Assembly: GCF_030272615.1 (NCBI RefSeq)
Contig: NC_081407.1
Location: forward strand, 315,424,456-315,484,455
DNA length: 60,000 nucleotides
From: Cryptomeria japonica
Lineage: Eukaryota; Streptophyta; Pinopsida; Cupressales; Cupressaceae
Reading direction: 5' to 3'
Shown here: positions 45,966 to 58,160 of the stretch, piece after piece
Numbering within the stretch: position 1 is the stretch's first letter
How the letters are laid out: every line of letters begins with the position of its first letter
Position numbers and translations under genes: made by a program
Notes under the pieces: generated by a model
Told to the model about the DNA's origin: nothing
What the model saw: only the letters and a program-made list of their open reading frames with translations
Databases searched by the model: none

Positions 45966-46871
45966 CAATTAGAATCAATTAAAGTATCAAACAGATAGAC
46001 CATGCCTAGAAAATAGATCTTTCGATTCAAGGTCCCGATTGTGACCTATTCTACTAGGCTTGTGTGTCAGTATGTTGTAACCCGGTTGTTACTGATTGGA
46101 TGCAATCAAATTTCATGAAATAAAACTATTTTTTATGCATTGCCTCCATCATATATGTGTGTTTTTGTTGTGTTACTCTTTTTGACTAGTCCAAATTGAT
46201 CTCCTTGAGGCCTGTCCTCACCAGTGACTACTTCATAAATTATGCATTGGAAGCTTACCACGAGGTCTCTAGATAACAAGTCAACATAAATATCTAGAAT
46301 TTTATTTTTCTTGATACATATATAAGAAATAACAAGGAAATAGTTAAAATATAAGATACAAAAGTAGTCACGTACTCACAAAATGTTTAGGCGTCACTTT
46401 TTTGGGGGGGTGTACAATATCCAATTATAGAATTCTATGGTTTCTAGTGTTACCCTTAATATTTCCTCTTAGAAAATAAATAGCTTTATTTATTTGGAAG
46501 AATTATTATTCTAAATATTATTATAGTTGTGTGAATAATCTACTCTTTTTCTTTTCTCAAAATGTCAATCAAAACTTGTGATATCATTGATAAAATAATG
46601 GTAGATTTATTTTATTTTAATGTGTTGGATAAGATCTATAACCTAAAAAAATAGGGTTGTTTTTCTAATGACAAACAAGAATAATATTTTAGAAGTTGGA
46701 AACTAATCTAGAATCTCTTCTGCCAACCCCATCTTTAGTGCACTAGAATATTAAAAAAAGAAATACTTGGACTCCCTATATTCAAACAAAATTCTCAAAA
46801 TATTCAACATTTTTAGTGGTTCAACTATTTATAATTTTGTGTTATTTTGTAGAGGTCTAATCATAAAGTAC
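45966..46871. mobile_element. G1 3' non-coding/LTR region, right part (copy 2)
   Basis: Counterpart of 13253-14158. Ends at the C1 LTR start; AGTAC precedes it and would be the C1 target duplication. Confidence 0.4.
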
Positions 46872-48476
46872 TGTTGAACACACCATAGGACTAAGAGGGG
46901 GAGGGGGGAGGGATGAATCAGTCTAGACCTTAAAACAATTTATAATACTTCAAAATTCAAATCACAATTAACTTATCTCTATAATTATGAAACATGAAAG
47001 ATTAAATTACAATACATGCAAGAACACCAGATTTATGTGGAAAACCCAAGGAGGGAAAAACCACAGTGACAATCACATTCACAATATAAATAACTAATTA
47101 CAATGATTTAGGCTCAAGGCCAAGGAGGTCACTACACTTGATTTGACTTGCAAAACTAAGGCACACAACCTTAGGTCAAGATACAAGTGACTTGCAATAT
47201 TGAGAAGCACAATCTTAGGGCAAGGTACAAAGAACTGCATAGGCTTCCAAAGGGTTCACTATCATCTAGCATGTACAGGGAAATAGTGAATTGTAATGAA
47301 TAAGATCTCCTAATCATAAAAATGTCATTGAACCACTGTGTCAAGAAAACAATATCATGACAAACATCTCTAACTTTAGTCACTATCTCAACCTACTGTA
47401 GCACTAAAGACATAATCATCAAAGCTCATCACCAACTTAAATTTGCACTTTTTATGCTTGCACATTATTCACATCAAATTAACAACAATCTACTTAGTAA
47501 TCACATGTTCACACTTATTTTTTTATATGAGGTTATGTATTGAAATCCTCAACTAGGTCGGCCACAACAAAATATACATGAATTACATAAAGTCAGTCAC
47601 CCAAACCAAAAATACATAATGCAGTCTACTCTAGGAAATGAAGGGGACCCAAATATATCATGACACATCTTCCTAATTTGGTTCCAATGAAACATGCTCA
47701 CTAACATTCCTCCAAAGTTGACATCAAATGTACTATGTAGAAAAACAATAGAACACATTAACCAGTCAACCCAAAAACAACACCCAATGTGAAATACTTA
47801 ATGCAAATCTACAAATGCCAAAATGAGAACCATATCAACATACTAACTCAACCTCAAATGCATATCTAGACCAAAAGAGAATGATTCAAATAAGATAAAT
47901 CAACTGAGTTAGCCAGAGAACAACATAACTGACAAAGTCAAACATAGAACAATATAACTTCACTTGCCAAACAAACCAATTCTAGAAATATGAACTGGCA
48001 CACTACACAAGTCATATGAACATGTCCATAAAGAGGCAATTATTGAATCAACACACTGGAGCAGTGCAGATCATTCTCTAGATCAATCCTAACATACAAC
48101 CTCACTATCAACAAAGCATTACAACTGACTAAACCATCTAAGTGGTTGAGGACCTAAAAAACTGATAGTGTAACATCCATAGAATATAGACATTATATAC
48201 AAAATCATAGGCAAACAACATAAATAAGTAGAGGAATGAAAATAATTCTTCCATGAAGGCATTTAAATATTCTTTCTTGTATATTATAACTTTCACTACT
48301 ATAGCTTTTTGAAAACACCTCATACTAACTCAATGTCACCACCAAACAATGTGAATATATCTAAACACTCATTCCCAAACCATCTACAACATGTACACAA
48401 CTCAACAATATCAATGATATCACCAATGACATCAATTACGTTGGCATCAATGACAACATGACACAAGTTTCCAACA
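46872..48476 (-). mobile_element. C1 3' LTR
   Basis: About 1605 bp; plus-strand TGTTGAACAC...TTTCCAACA. Only its first 430 bases are in the duplicated copy (14159-14588). Long stretches match 53128-54336 with many differences. The minus-strand frames near 48138-48505 have no family signal. Confidence 0.82.
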
Positions 48477-48490
48477 ATATGCCCCTTTGG
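48477..48490 (-). promoter_or_regulatory. C1 polypurine tract
   Basis: Minus-strand CCAAAGGGGCATAT directly before the LTR's TGTTGG; a slightly decayed AAAGGGGGAGAT-type tract. Confidence 0.65.
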
Positions 48491-48799
48491 CATTGATGAA
48501 AACACTTATACTACAAATCAATAATAAACTCTTTCCAATTGTATTACTCTCCCTTATTATTGTATCCCTTCCCCCATTCAACATAAAAGACAAAGGGTTC
48601 AATATTGCAAGCAATAGCTTTCTCCTCAACTATAAAACTCTCTCCCTCTTTCAAGTAAGAGCCTGATAACCACAACATTCATTGCTCCCCTTGAGACCAC
48701 CCACCACATTAGTCCAAGAGACGAAATATATACTTTGATTCTTCCATTGGAATGATGCACCACTTATATGTATTTAATTTAAAGGAGGGGTAATGACCC

Positions 48800-49428
48800 C
48801 TAAAATCTATTGAAGATACTCAAAGGTATCCTTTGCTAGTGCCTTGGTAAAGAAGTCTACATTTGACCCTTTGTAGGGACATATTCCAATATAACTTCCT
48901 TCTCTACAACATTATCCCTTAAGAAATGATACCAGATAGAGATGTTCTTAGTCTTTGAATGCATTACCATATTCTTTGAAATGATAATTATGCTTGTATT
49001 ATCATACATAACAAGAATTTATTCATCATATATCACCTTGATATCTCTAAAATTTCACTTCATCCACATGAATTGAGTGCAGTACAAGATGTTGCTACAA
49101 TATATTCTACCTCTATAGTAGATAATGACACTAAAGCTTTCATTTTTCTCAACCAAGAGACCAACCTGTCTCCCAAGAAAAATGCACCACCACTTGTACT
49201 TATTTTATCATCAACACATCTAGCCCAAGTATCATCTTTTTATTCCTTCAAGGTGAAATCATCATTATTATTTTACCACAAACAAAAATTTGGAGTCCCT
49301 CTCAAATATTTGAATATCCTATTCATTGTTTGATAATGAGATTGCTTTGGATTAGCAAGTGATATCAGAAAGCCAAATAGATAACATGCATAATATCTAG
49401 TCTTGAAGCCTTTAAATAAACCAACCCT
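48800..49428 (-). pseudogene. C1 RNase H remnant
   Basis: Minus-strand translation near 49070-49140 contains a form of the copia RNase H motif (SLSTIEVEYIVAT). Stops and frame changes follow on both sides. Inactive. Confidence 0.65.
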
Positions 49429-50290
49429 CTAATCATCTAGACCTATATTGTTCCCGGTCAACTTTTGGAGATTCATCATCCTTATCTTGCAACTAATAGT
49501 CATAGGAGTTCCAACCAGTTTACAATCCTCAATACCAAACTTCTTGAATATCTTCTTTATATACTTGGTTTGAGAAATGAAAAATATTTCTTCTAACTGT
49601 GTCACTTGAAGACCAAGGAAGAATGATAACTCACCAATCATTGACATCTCATATTCTTTTTGCATTTCTTCAGTAAATCTCATACAAGCACTATCAACTC
49701 CTCCAAAGATGATATCATCAACATACACAATAACTATTAAAAATTTATCACCTTGAACTTTGAAATAAAGATTACTATCTATTTTACCTTTCTTGAAATT
49801 ATATTTCAACAAGTATCTGTCCAACCTTGCATACTAAGATCTAGGATCTTGCTTGAGTCTATAGAGTGCCTTCTTGAGTCTACAAACCATATCTGGATCT
49901 TTTGACGATTGAAATCCATCTAGTTGTTCAGTATACACCTCTTCTTCAAGTTCTCCATTCAAGAATGCCAACTTATAATCCATCTAATATAAATTAAATT
50001 TCTTATATGTAGAAAATGTGAGAAACATTCTTGTAACATCCATCCTAGCTATTGGATCAAAAGTCTCCTCAAAGTCTATAACTTCAAATTGTGAATAGCC
50101 TTTACAAACTAGTCTTGCCTTATTATTTGTGACTTTTCCATCTTCATTTATCTTATTCTGAAACATCTACTTTGTCCGTATTACATTCTTGTTTATCATT
50201 CTAGGTACTAGCTCTGATGTCTATTTCTTTTTTATTTGATTAAGCTCCTCTTCTGTGGCTTTCATCCAGCCTTCATCCTTGCTAGTTTTT
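49429..50290 (-). pseudogene. C1 reverse transcriptase
   Basis: Two minus-strand pieces. 49984-50166 has NNKARLVCKGYSQ and DFEETFDPIARM, the start of copia RT. 49429-49824 has the YVDDIIFGG box intact, then FFLGLQV and the KYIKKIFKKFG region. Stops separate the pieces. The family is certain and the gene is broken. Confidence 0.88.
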
Positions 50291-50559
50291 GCAAAAAAAA
50301 TTGGCTCCACCTAAGACAAAAAATAGATTTTCTCTTATTCACTAGTCTCATCACATCTTGTTCTTGTTTGAACTCCTTTTTCTTTTTCTCCAATGATCTA
50401 ATCTTATAAATGGTTCTTCCACACATACTTTTTAGGTGTCTTAGGTTCTTGGTTGGGTTCCATGTCTTTTGAATTTGTCTCTTCTTTTTCTTCTAGAACT
50501 TAATTCTCTTCCATAATTATAGTAGTATCTTCTATCTCAACCTCAAGTTCAGGTGCAAC

Positions 50560-51340
50560 ATGATTCAATTCTTCACTCACTTGGACATTCATACTTACAC
50601 AATATTTTGTAACCTCTTATTGTAACATCGATTTTCCTTACTCTTTTTAGTTTATCACAAGAATATTCCTTCATATGATCTTGCATCAAACTTTTCCAAG
50701 TTTTCTTCATATCTTCTTATGTAGTACTTACTTCCAAATATACTAAAATACTTGATAGTAGGTGTTCTTCCATGCTATAGCTCATAAGGTGTCTTTGTAT
50801 GATTCAATCTTACTTGTACCCTATTAAGAATACACACAAGAATATGCACAACTTCTTTGCAATACACATTATGTAGGTTTGCATCTTTCAACATATTTCT
50901 AGACATCTCAACAATAGTCCTATTTTTCCTCTCAACAACTCCATTCTATTGAGGAGATTTAGGTGGAGATAATTGTCTTCTAATACCATGTTCTTCATAG
51001 AATCTATGAAATTCATTTGATGTAAATTCTCCTCCTCTATCAAACCTCAAACAATTGATTTTAACATCTATTGATTCTTAGCCATAGATGTGAATATATT
51101 AAAGCTATCAAACACTTTAGATTTCTCTCTTAATAAAGTAACCCATGTCATTATAGAATAATCATCAATAAGAAACATAAAATAGCTTTCACCATTTAAT
51201 CCCCTTGCCTTTGTAGGTTCACATAGGTTTGTATGAATCAATTCCAAAGGCCTTGTGGTAGAATATTCCTTGTTCTTGAATCTGTTATTTTTTTTATTTC
51301 CCATATGGCATTCCTTGCACACTGTATCATTATATTTAAT
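50560..51340 (-). pseudogene. C1 integrase
   Basis: 51068-51322 holds the end of the zinc module (CKECHMGN), then LELIHTNLCEP and FMFLIDDYSIMTWV. Further on (about 50900-51060) come RFDRGGEFTSNEF and, after a TAG, NGVVERKNRTIVE with the catalytic Glu. This is a copia integrase. The TAG before NGVVE stands where Gln is usual. Confidence 0.85.
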
Positions 51341-51375
51341 AATATTTTATAAATCTCTCTCACTATGAGTTGAAT

Positions 51376-51640
51376 TCATCTTAACCATGTTGTCAAAGTT
51401 GACATGTCCCAACCTTTTGTGCCATAACCAACATTCATTTCTTCATGCCAACAACAACTACTTCCCCTATTTTCCTTCACATAGTAGACATTCCCATTTG
51501 TTCTTATGCCTTTTACAAGTTCCAATACTTTGAAATGTCTTTTTCTAATCTCACATCCAGACCCATGAAAAATGAGCTTGTAGCCTTTACTATACATCTA
51601 ACTCACACTCAAAATATTATGTCTCAAACCTTTAACATTA
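51376..51640 (-). pseudogene. C1 Gag-pre-integrase region
   Basis: Minus-strand 73-codon piece (GYKLIFHGSGCEIRK...) matches the protease-to-integrase linker of copia polyproteins (usually ...NVYYV, then the H-x-H zinc module). Frame broken on both sides. Confidence 0.65.
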
Positions 51641-52099
51641 TAAACATCATCTATCTTATGCTACCATCAATAGTTATGGTTACTTCACTATAGTTAGATG
51701 GTACCTCCTCCCTAACAAACTTTATTGATCCACCATCATACTTCTCAAAGTCTATGAACTTTTTTCTTTCACTTTCCATATGATTTGAGAATCCAGAATC
51801 AATTATCCAACTTTAGGTTCCACTTTTGCATGGAATGTAGTCTTTATAGTCATTGAACTTTCACTATTATTCTCATCATGTAGAGTACCAGACCTTTTAG
51901 TATCCTTTTCTTCTATGGCTAAAAAAAATGATTCTTCATTTGAGTCATCACCATCTTCATCTCCAAAGGACTAGCTCTCCATTGAACAATAACTCTTTTT
52001 AGACTTATCTGTGCCATCTAGTCTTTTGTTTTTGTCACCTCTCCTATAATTATATTTTCTCTTGTTATCATTATCCAACCTCTTATAGTTATCCTCCTT

Positions 52100-52972
52100 T
52101 AAAGTACATCGAGAAGAATAATTACCAATCTTCTATAATTAAAACATTTAAAGGGAAACTTGGCTTCATATTTCCTAGATCCTTTCTTCAATCATCACAA
52201 ATTTTTCTTCCACTTCATCCATGTCTTTGACATTGCTCGATTCAAGTTCATCTTGAATATTCTTGGTAAATTTGAATTCCACTTCCTTCTTATCATTTCA
52301 TTACTCATATTTTTTTTTAATCTCAAAGGCAAAGAGTGATCCATAGAGTCAATCCAAGGTATATTTATCCATATCATGACTTTCTTCGATTACAAACTTC
52401 TTAGTCTTATAGCTTTTAGATAGTTTTCTCATTACTTTTACTACAACTTGACTTTATTCCATTATTCCACCAATACTTCTAATTGCATTTACTACCTCAT
52501 TTACTTGTTGCAAGTAACTTTCAATGTTTTCAGCTTCAGACATCCTTAGTGTCTCAAATATGTGCTTTAGATTCTACAATTTGACTTCATTAGCCTTCTC
52601 ATCTCCTTCACAAATGTTTATCAATATTTCCCAAATTTTCTTTGCACTTGTGGATCCATTGATATTGAAAAACTCTATGCCACTCAAACTACTATAGAGT
52701 ATATTTCTTTCTTTGGATTTATTTTCATGATTCTTGACCTCATCCATAGTAGTAGGACCACCAATTGGAGCAAAATAACCAATCTTGATAATGTCCAATG
52801 TTCCAAGTGGTAGAGAATTCAAATGACATTCCATCTGTGACTTCCAAATAGAGTAATTTGTACCATCAAACCTCAATGCCTTCAAATAGACTTCCGATGC
52901 CATCTTGAATCTTCCCCAGGTGGTTAATATTATCTTAGAGGAACATCCCTTTGTCACCCTCCCATGTTCCAA
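52100..52972 (-). pseudogene. C1 gag
   Basis: The 52574-52972 piece carries the copia Gag start (LKALRFDGTNYSIWKSQMECHL...), then a helical region (SGIEFFNINGSTSAKKIWEIL). Farther on, near 52130, a decayed knuckle reads FKCFNY where FKCFNC is usual. Many stops. The start region is duplicated in tandem (see 52801-53116). Confidence 0.82.
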
Positions 52973-53116
52973 GTGGTAGAGAATTCAAATGACATTCCTT
53001 TTGTGACTTCCAAATAGAGCAATTTGTACCATGAAACCTCAATGCCTTCAAATAGACTTCCCATGCCATCTCGACCCTTCCCCAAGTGGTTAATCTTATC
53101 TTAGAGGAACATCCCT
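52801..53116. repeat. 166-bp tandem duplication of C1 leader/gag start
   Basis: TTCCAAGTGGTAGAGAATTC occurs at 52801 and 52967. The two 166-base units match with about ten differences and both end in GAACATCCCT. The outer copy encodes the same LKALRFHGTNCSIWKSQ stretch. The pol side keeps the longer gag, so the PBS-proximal unit is the extra or older start. Confidence 0.88.
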
Positions 53117-53125
53117 CTGATACCA
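53115..53125 (-). promoter_or_regulatory. C1 primer binding site, initiator-Met tRNA type
   Basis: Minus-strand TGGTATCAGAG, two bases inside the LTR end at 53128. Confidence 0.85.
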
Positions 53126-53127
53126 AT

Positions 53128-54336
53128 TGTTGAACAGATCACATGACTAAGAGGGGGGTGAATCAGTCTAGACCTTAAAATGACTTTCTTATAGTCCTTT
53201 AAACTTCAAACCATGAAAGCACAAAGCACAATACATGCAAGAACACCAAATTTATGTGGAAAATCCAAGGAGGGGGAAACCACTGTGAGAATCATACTCA
53301 CAATATGAATAAATAATTATAATGTTTTAGGATCAAGGCCAAAGAGCACACTGCATTTGATTTTACATGCAAAACTAGGGCGCACATCCTTAGGGAGAGA
53401 TATAAGGGACTTGGAATATTGAGAAGCACAATCTTAGGGAAATATACAATAATTGCACAAGCTATCGAAGGACTCACTATCATCTGATAGGTATAGGGAA
53501 ATAATGAATTGTAATGAAAAAGATCTCTTGATCGTGAAACTATCCTTGAACCACCATTTCAAGTGAACAATATCATGACAAACTTCTCTAACTTCATTCA
53601 TTATCTCAACATATTGCCACACTGAAGATATCATCATCAAAGCTCATCACAAATTGAAATTCACACTTCTGATACTTTCACACCGTGCACATCCAATTCA
53701 CAATAATCCACTCACTAATCACACATCCACACTTACTTTCTTTTAATATAAGGTTATACTTTGAAATCCTCAACTAGGTCAGCCATAGATGAAATATACT
53801 TGAATTGCATAAAGTCATCCTCTTGAACAAAAAATACTCAATGCAATCCACTCAAGAAGATAAAGGGGGCCCAAATAAATTACAAAACATAATCCTAAGC
53901 TAGTTCCAATGAACCACACACACTAACACTTCCTCAAAAGTTGGCATAAAATGTAACATAGAGAAAAATAATGAAAGATGTTAACTAGTCGACCCAAAAA
54001 TCTTACCCAACGTGAAATATTTAATGCATATCTACACATGTCATGGTGAAACCTATATCAACATGCTAACTCAACCTCCAATACATATTTGAAACAAAAG
54101 AGCATGATTCAAATAAGATAAGTCAAATGAGTCAACTAGAGACCAACATAATTGATAGAGCCAAACACAACTTCACTTTCCAAACAAACCAACATTAGAA
54201 ATATAAATTGGAACACTACATGAGTCATATGCATATGTCTACCAAGTTGAAACTCTTGAATCAACATAGAGGATCAATCTAGAGATTTATCTAGACCATT
54301 CCTAATAGATAACCTCACTGTCAACAAACAACAAAC
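53128..54336 (-). mobile_element. C1 5' LTR, cut by insertion D
   Basis: Plus-strand TGTTGAACAG... with the GAGGGGGGTGAATCAGTCTAG stretch. It matches the 3' LTR to about its 48100 position (CCTCACTGTCAACAAA), then D begins with TGTTGGATATTG at 54337. The last ~370 bases of the LTR are missing here. Confidence 0.8.
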
Positions 54337-55507
54337 TGTTGGATATTGTTGTTGCTAGGATATGTTGTTGTCATTAATGTCAACATATTCATGTATTCCT
54401 ATGTTGCAGAGAGTTGTTTTGGTGTTCCAGTGATTGAAGTGAGCTGATCTAGTTGTTTTATCTATGTGATATGCTAAATCAACTAGAGACACTTCATTCA
54501 GTGTTGGTTTCATGATGATATGTGATGATTTGATTGAGTTGTGGATTCCAATATAAGATTTGGTTTTTCAGTGTTCAATGTTGTAGTGTTGTAGTATTGT
54601 AGTGTTTGATTTGTTATGCTCCAGAATGATTATAGCTTGAGATGCGTATTTGGGAGAATGTTTGGGATGTTTGTGTGTATCTTCCATTCAGATGGTTTGT
54701 GATTTGGTGCTCCATAAGTTATATTTCTCATCCCAGTTGGTGTTGTTGAGTATCAGTCTATTCATCAATGGATATTTGATTAGGTGGTGTTGGTGCAACT
54801 ATTGCGGATGATTCTAACATGCTTGTTGGTGTTTCCTAATTGTGTCATATTTTTTTTGGTGGTTCGAATTGATCATTGTGTGTGTTATTGAAGATCTTAT
54901 GGGTTTGGTGATATTCTTTGTGTTATGCGACATTTGCATTGGTGTAGCATGTTGCGGTTGATCTTAGCGAGATTTCTAGTGATGTTGCATGTTTGGTGGA
55001 GTTGATTTAGGTTCATTCTATGTTGTCATGAAATTGTATTGGTTTGGTGGTTGATTTATGTATCGTGTGATATAATTTTGTAATTAGGTATAAGGGTTTC
55101 TCCAACCTTGTAGTCAAGGTTGATGATTTGTATAAATAGGTGTTATATTCATGTAATTTGGGTATGGGTGTTGTGTCTACATTATCAGAGAGTGGTGTAT
55201 GTGTGAACAAGTGAATTTATCTTTTGGTGTGAAGTAGAACAGAGTGTGTTCTAGGGTAGACAATTATGCTCAACCAGAACTGTCATCAAGTATTAGTAGA
55301 TGCTATTCTTTTAGTTCATCTAAATCGGATTGTAGTTTGAATATTTTTGTAAGGTAGTGAACCTTCCCTGAGGATTGTAGCCTTCTGGGTTATCATATTT
55401 TGAGCAGTGAGATCTAGGTAGTGTGCCTGAATGCATGTGCATTACCCATTGTAATACTTACACATACTACTACAGAGTATCATCTTATTGTGGGTAGGTT
55501 CCTATAA
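54337..55507 (+). mobile_element. D: partial LTR
   Basis: Starts TGTTGGATATTG inside the C1 LTR and carries a good TATA word (TATAAATAGG, about 55130-55139). It runs to the start of E at 55508 without a clear CA end or PBS, so E cuts its right part. It contains no gene. LTR identity is inferred from the TGTTGG start, the promoter word and the insertion position. Confidence 0.55.
55130..55139 (+). promoter_or_regulatory. Putative TATA box of LTR D
   Basis: GTATAAATAGG lies ~790 bases into D, followed by a pyrimidine/GT-rich stretch as in LTR R regions. Confidence 0.5.
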
Positions 55508-56693
55508 TGTCTTAAAATTGCACCCCTCACAATTTTAGACTACATTTGTGTCTTCACCTTAGTGTTTGTGCCCCTCGCCTGATCAGAGACCTAAATATGC
55601 TCATGCACATCAAAAACACCTTATAACTCAACAATACACAATGCCTCCACCTTAATCCTACCCCAAAATAGGGCAGGACCAGGGTGTGGTTCCTTGGTCC
55701 CCCTTAATAGGGACCTATCTTGATCCCCTCCCCCTTTCCTAACTCAAATCTGTAGGAGGAAAATCCCCTTTTTGTTGGATCAAGTTAGAAAATCAATCAA
55801 TTAATCCTCTTGGAAAGTATATAAGAGGGATTTACCCTCTCATTTGACATCCTATCTAATCTAACAAAATTCAATCCAACATCTGAGCCTTCAAGAGATC
55901 AAGCATTCAAGCATTCAAGAGAAATTGGGCATTTTCAGTCTTCCTTCAAGCTTTGGAGCAACAATAGAGCCGAGAATGCAATCATTGAAGAGGATATCAT
56001 CATTCCACTTCATGAAATTATAATTCTATGTGGAGGCAAGAAAAACTTCACAAGGAGGTATAAGCATTTCATTTTCAAGCAATTCAATATCCCCTCAAAG
56101 AGGAGGATTTCTAATTTCAGCCATTTCAATTACATTATTTCAACCACTTGGCTAATTCCAAAACCGGGGTTTGACCTGAAGGCAAACCCCTATTCCCAAC
56201 ACATTTCCCTTTCCTTTTGTGTGTAGAAAGCAGGTGCACAACCATACTTCTTGAATCAAGCTTTATTTGCAGAGATAGAAAAACTCTTTTTGACATGCGG
56301 AAAGTTCATAAGACCAAGTTGGGGGTGCCCCTGTTCAGACACATGATGCCTACAAATTTTGCTTTATTTCATGGAGCAGCTTCAAGTCATCTCAAACTTC
56401 TTAGATCTAGGTGCACGAGTGAATCCCAAATCTGTAGCTCACTGTTTTCTCATACTTTGTCTTCATTTCCAACACTTAATCTTAATTCAACTAGTCAACT
56501 TACAAAAGAGGGTTAACTACATTCCAAACACAACTAATTTTCTTAATATTCAATCTTTACATCATTTAGGATTGGATCTAGTAGATTCAACCCCTCTTTT
56601 GAATGTAAAGTCCCCCTCAAGTGAAAAATTAGCTTAGTAAATTTTTCCTTCCCATGTGGAGAATTTACCGATCTCCCAATTTTCCACTTTACA
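55508..56693 (+). mobile_element. E: 5' LTR
   Basis: 1186 bp, TGTCTTAAAATTGC...CACTTTACA. A TATATAAG word sits at 55818-55825. TTTTGGTGAACCC follows at 56694, a plausible PBS beginning with TGG. TATAA (55503-55507) precedes the LTR and would be the target duplication, but the far end is outside the window. Confidence 0.65.
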
Positions 56694-57820
56694 TTTTGGT
56701 GAACCCAACATGTCTTATGCTTGCTTTTGATCTTTGTTTTAAGATTTGAGTACATGCAATTTAAAATTCAAATTTTCAATTACAAGCTTAATTTCTTTGC
56801 AATTTTAAAAAATTTAGAGATTAAATTCATAAAAACCCTAATTTTTAGATTCAAAATTGAGTTTGTTATTTGTCTAAATTGGATTGATTGTTTCAGATAT
56901 GAGGACTCCTCAATTTTACAATTCAAGTTTTCATTTACATTTTCAAATTTCAATTTTTTTAAAATTAAATGGTTAAATCACAAAACCCAGATTTTTAATT
57001 TAAAATTGACCTTGTGGATTGTGTAGATCTTGAATTTGGTCTTTGCTTCAATTTCAAAAATAAAAATAAAAATTTCCCTCCTTGCAACATTCAAATTTTT
57101 AAAATTAAGCGGTTTATGCAACAAACCCTAATTTTTAAAATTAAACTAATCTTGTGCAATTTCAAATTTCTTTAAGCATTTAATTGGCTCAATTAAAACT
57201 AAAGCCTGTTGTTTTCCTTCTAAACATAATAAAAGTCAGCCCTTAAGTGTGCCTTTTTTGTTGTTATTTCAATTAATCATTTTATCAAACATCCTAAGTG
57301 TGTCCTATTTCGACCTTCAAGGCTTAATTTCACATATCGTGACATCTCCAATTCCCATATCCTTTTGGAATTAGCATTAAAATTTCAATATCTTGCTTCC
57401 CCAAAAATTTGGTAAAAAGTTGGTCGGACTGTGCGTTCGGACCAAGTCACTACCAACCTGGTCCCGACTTTTTTTGCTCAAATTTTGGGAGCTCATTTTG
57501 ACTATATTTTATTGCACAATTCGAGAGATTGTAAAATTTTATTGAATTTAGGTTACCCTAAGGTCAAAAACAAATCTGAATCTCAACATTTCTATTTTTA
57601 CTTTAATTTTTAAATTAAGTGGTTAACTAAATATACCCTAATTTTATTTTTTTCTTCAATATATCAACATTTCAAAATCTCAAAATTTTAATTAAGAGGT
57701 TAGATTTGGACAACCCTAATTTTAATTTTGATTTTCCCTCCTTTCAAGCTTTTAAAATTAAGAGATCATTTTCTGCGCTAATTTTAAAAATTCAAATTTC
57801 CAATTTTTCTCTCTTAGTGC
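56694..57820 (+). mobile_element. E leader with recurring CCCTAATTTT phrase
   Basis: AT-rich non-coding stretch. Phrases of the type TTTTAAAATTAAG.GGTTA...ACCCTAATTTTTA recur at least five times (near 56830, 56970, 57110, 57620 and 57700), with irregular spacing. One 60-codon frame at 57431 has no support. Confidence 0.55.
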
Positions 57821-58160
57821 ATGAGTTTTACTACTATTAGTCCTACCTATACTATCCCCATTAGAATAATTTTTAGAATTAAGGCTGCCCAAGGTTTAAT
57901 TACCAATGAGATGGAGCTTAATTTGGCTAGCTTTTTCAACGAGGATATTGATGGTTCTTCCCATCCTACAAATATTCCCCTTGATAATTCCCATAAGGAG
58001 GAGAAATCACTAACTAGGGCATCCTTCAATCAATTGGTGAATATGGACAATAAATTGGACAATATTCAACAATGGATGAGTTAAGAATACCCAGAAAGTG
58101 AAGCTCTCCCATTGATTGAAGGATTAAAAAATAATGATTCAAAGTGATAAACATGGTGTT
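57821..58160 (+). pseudogene. E gag start remnant
   Basis: 88 codons from ATG 57821 (MSFTTISPTYTIPIRI...), followed by stops. It holds a short helical region (NQLVNMDNKLDNIQQWM). It lies in the place of gag after a plausible LTR, PBS and leader. Family not recognised from the sequence alone. Confidence 0.45.

Larger units (their letters stand above)
32742..47301. repeat. Copy 2 of the ~14.6-kb near-identical duplication
   Basis: Partner of 1-14588. Here the sequence is continuous with its natural neighbours on both sides: the 5' half of the pol-less LTR element on the left and the rest of the C1 Copia LTR on the right. Copy 2 therefore keeps the ancestral arrangement. It carries a TAG at 34289-34291 where copy 1 has CAG, and its two TA tracts are 4 and 24 bases shorter. 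Confidence 0.97.
46872..54336 (-). mobile_element. C1: decayed Ty1/copia element
   Basis: Minus-strand element with 3' LTR (46872-48476), polypurine tract (48477-48490), pol and gag remnants (48491-53114), PBS (53115-53125) and a 5' LTR (53128-54336) cut by insertion D. The order gag, integrase, RT, RNase H is that of Ty1/copia. Every frame is broken many times. The LTRs are visibly more diverged than those of the pol-less element, so C1 is older. Confidence 0.87.

Noticed and set aside
48138-48629. Minus-strand 60-codon frames in the C1 LTR and its edge
   Set aside because: They lie inside LTR sequence and show no family signal.
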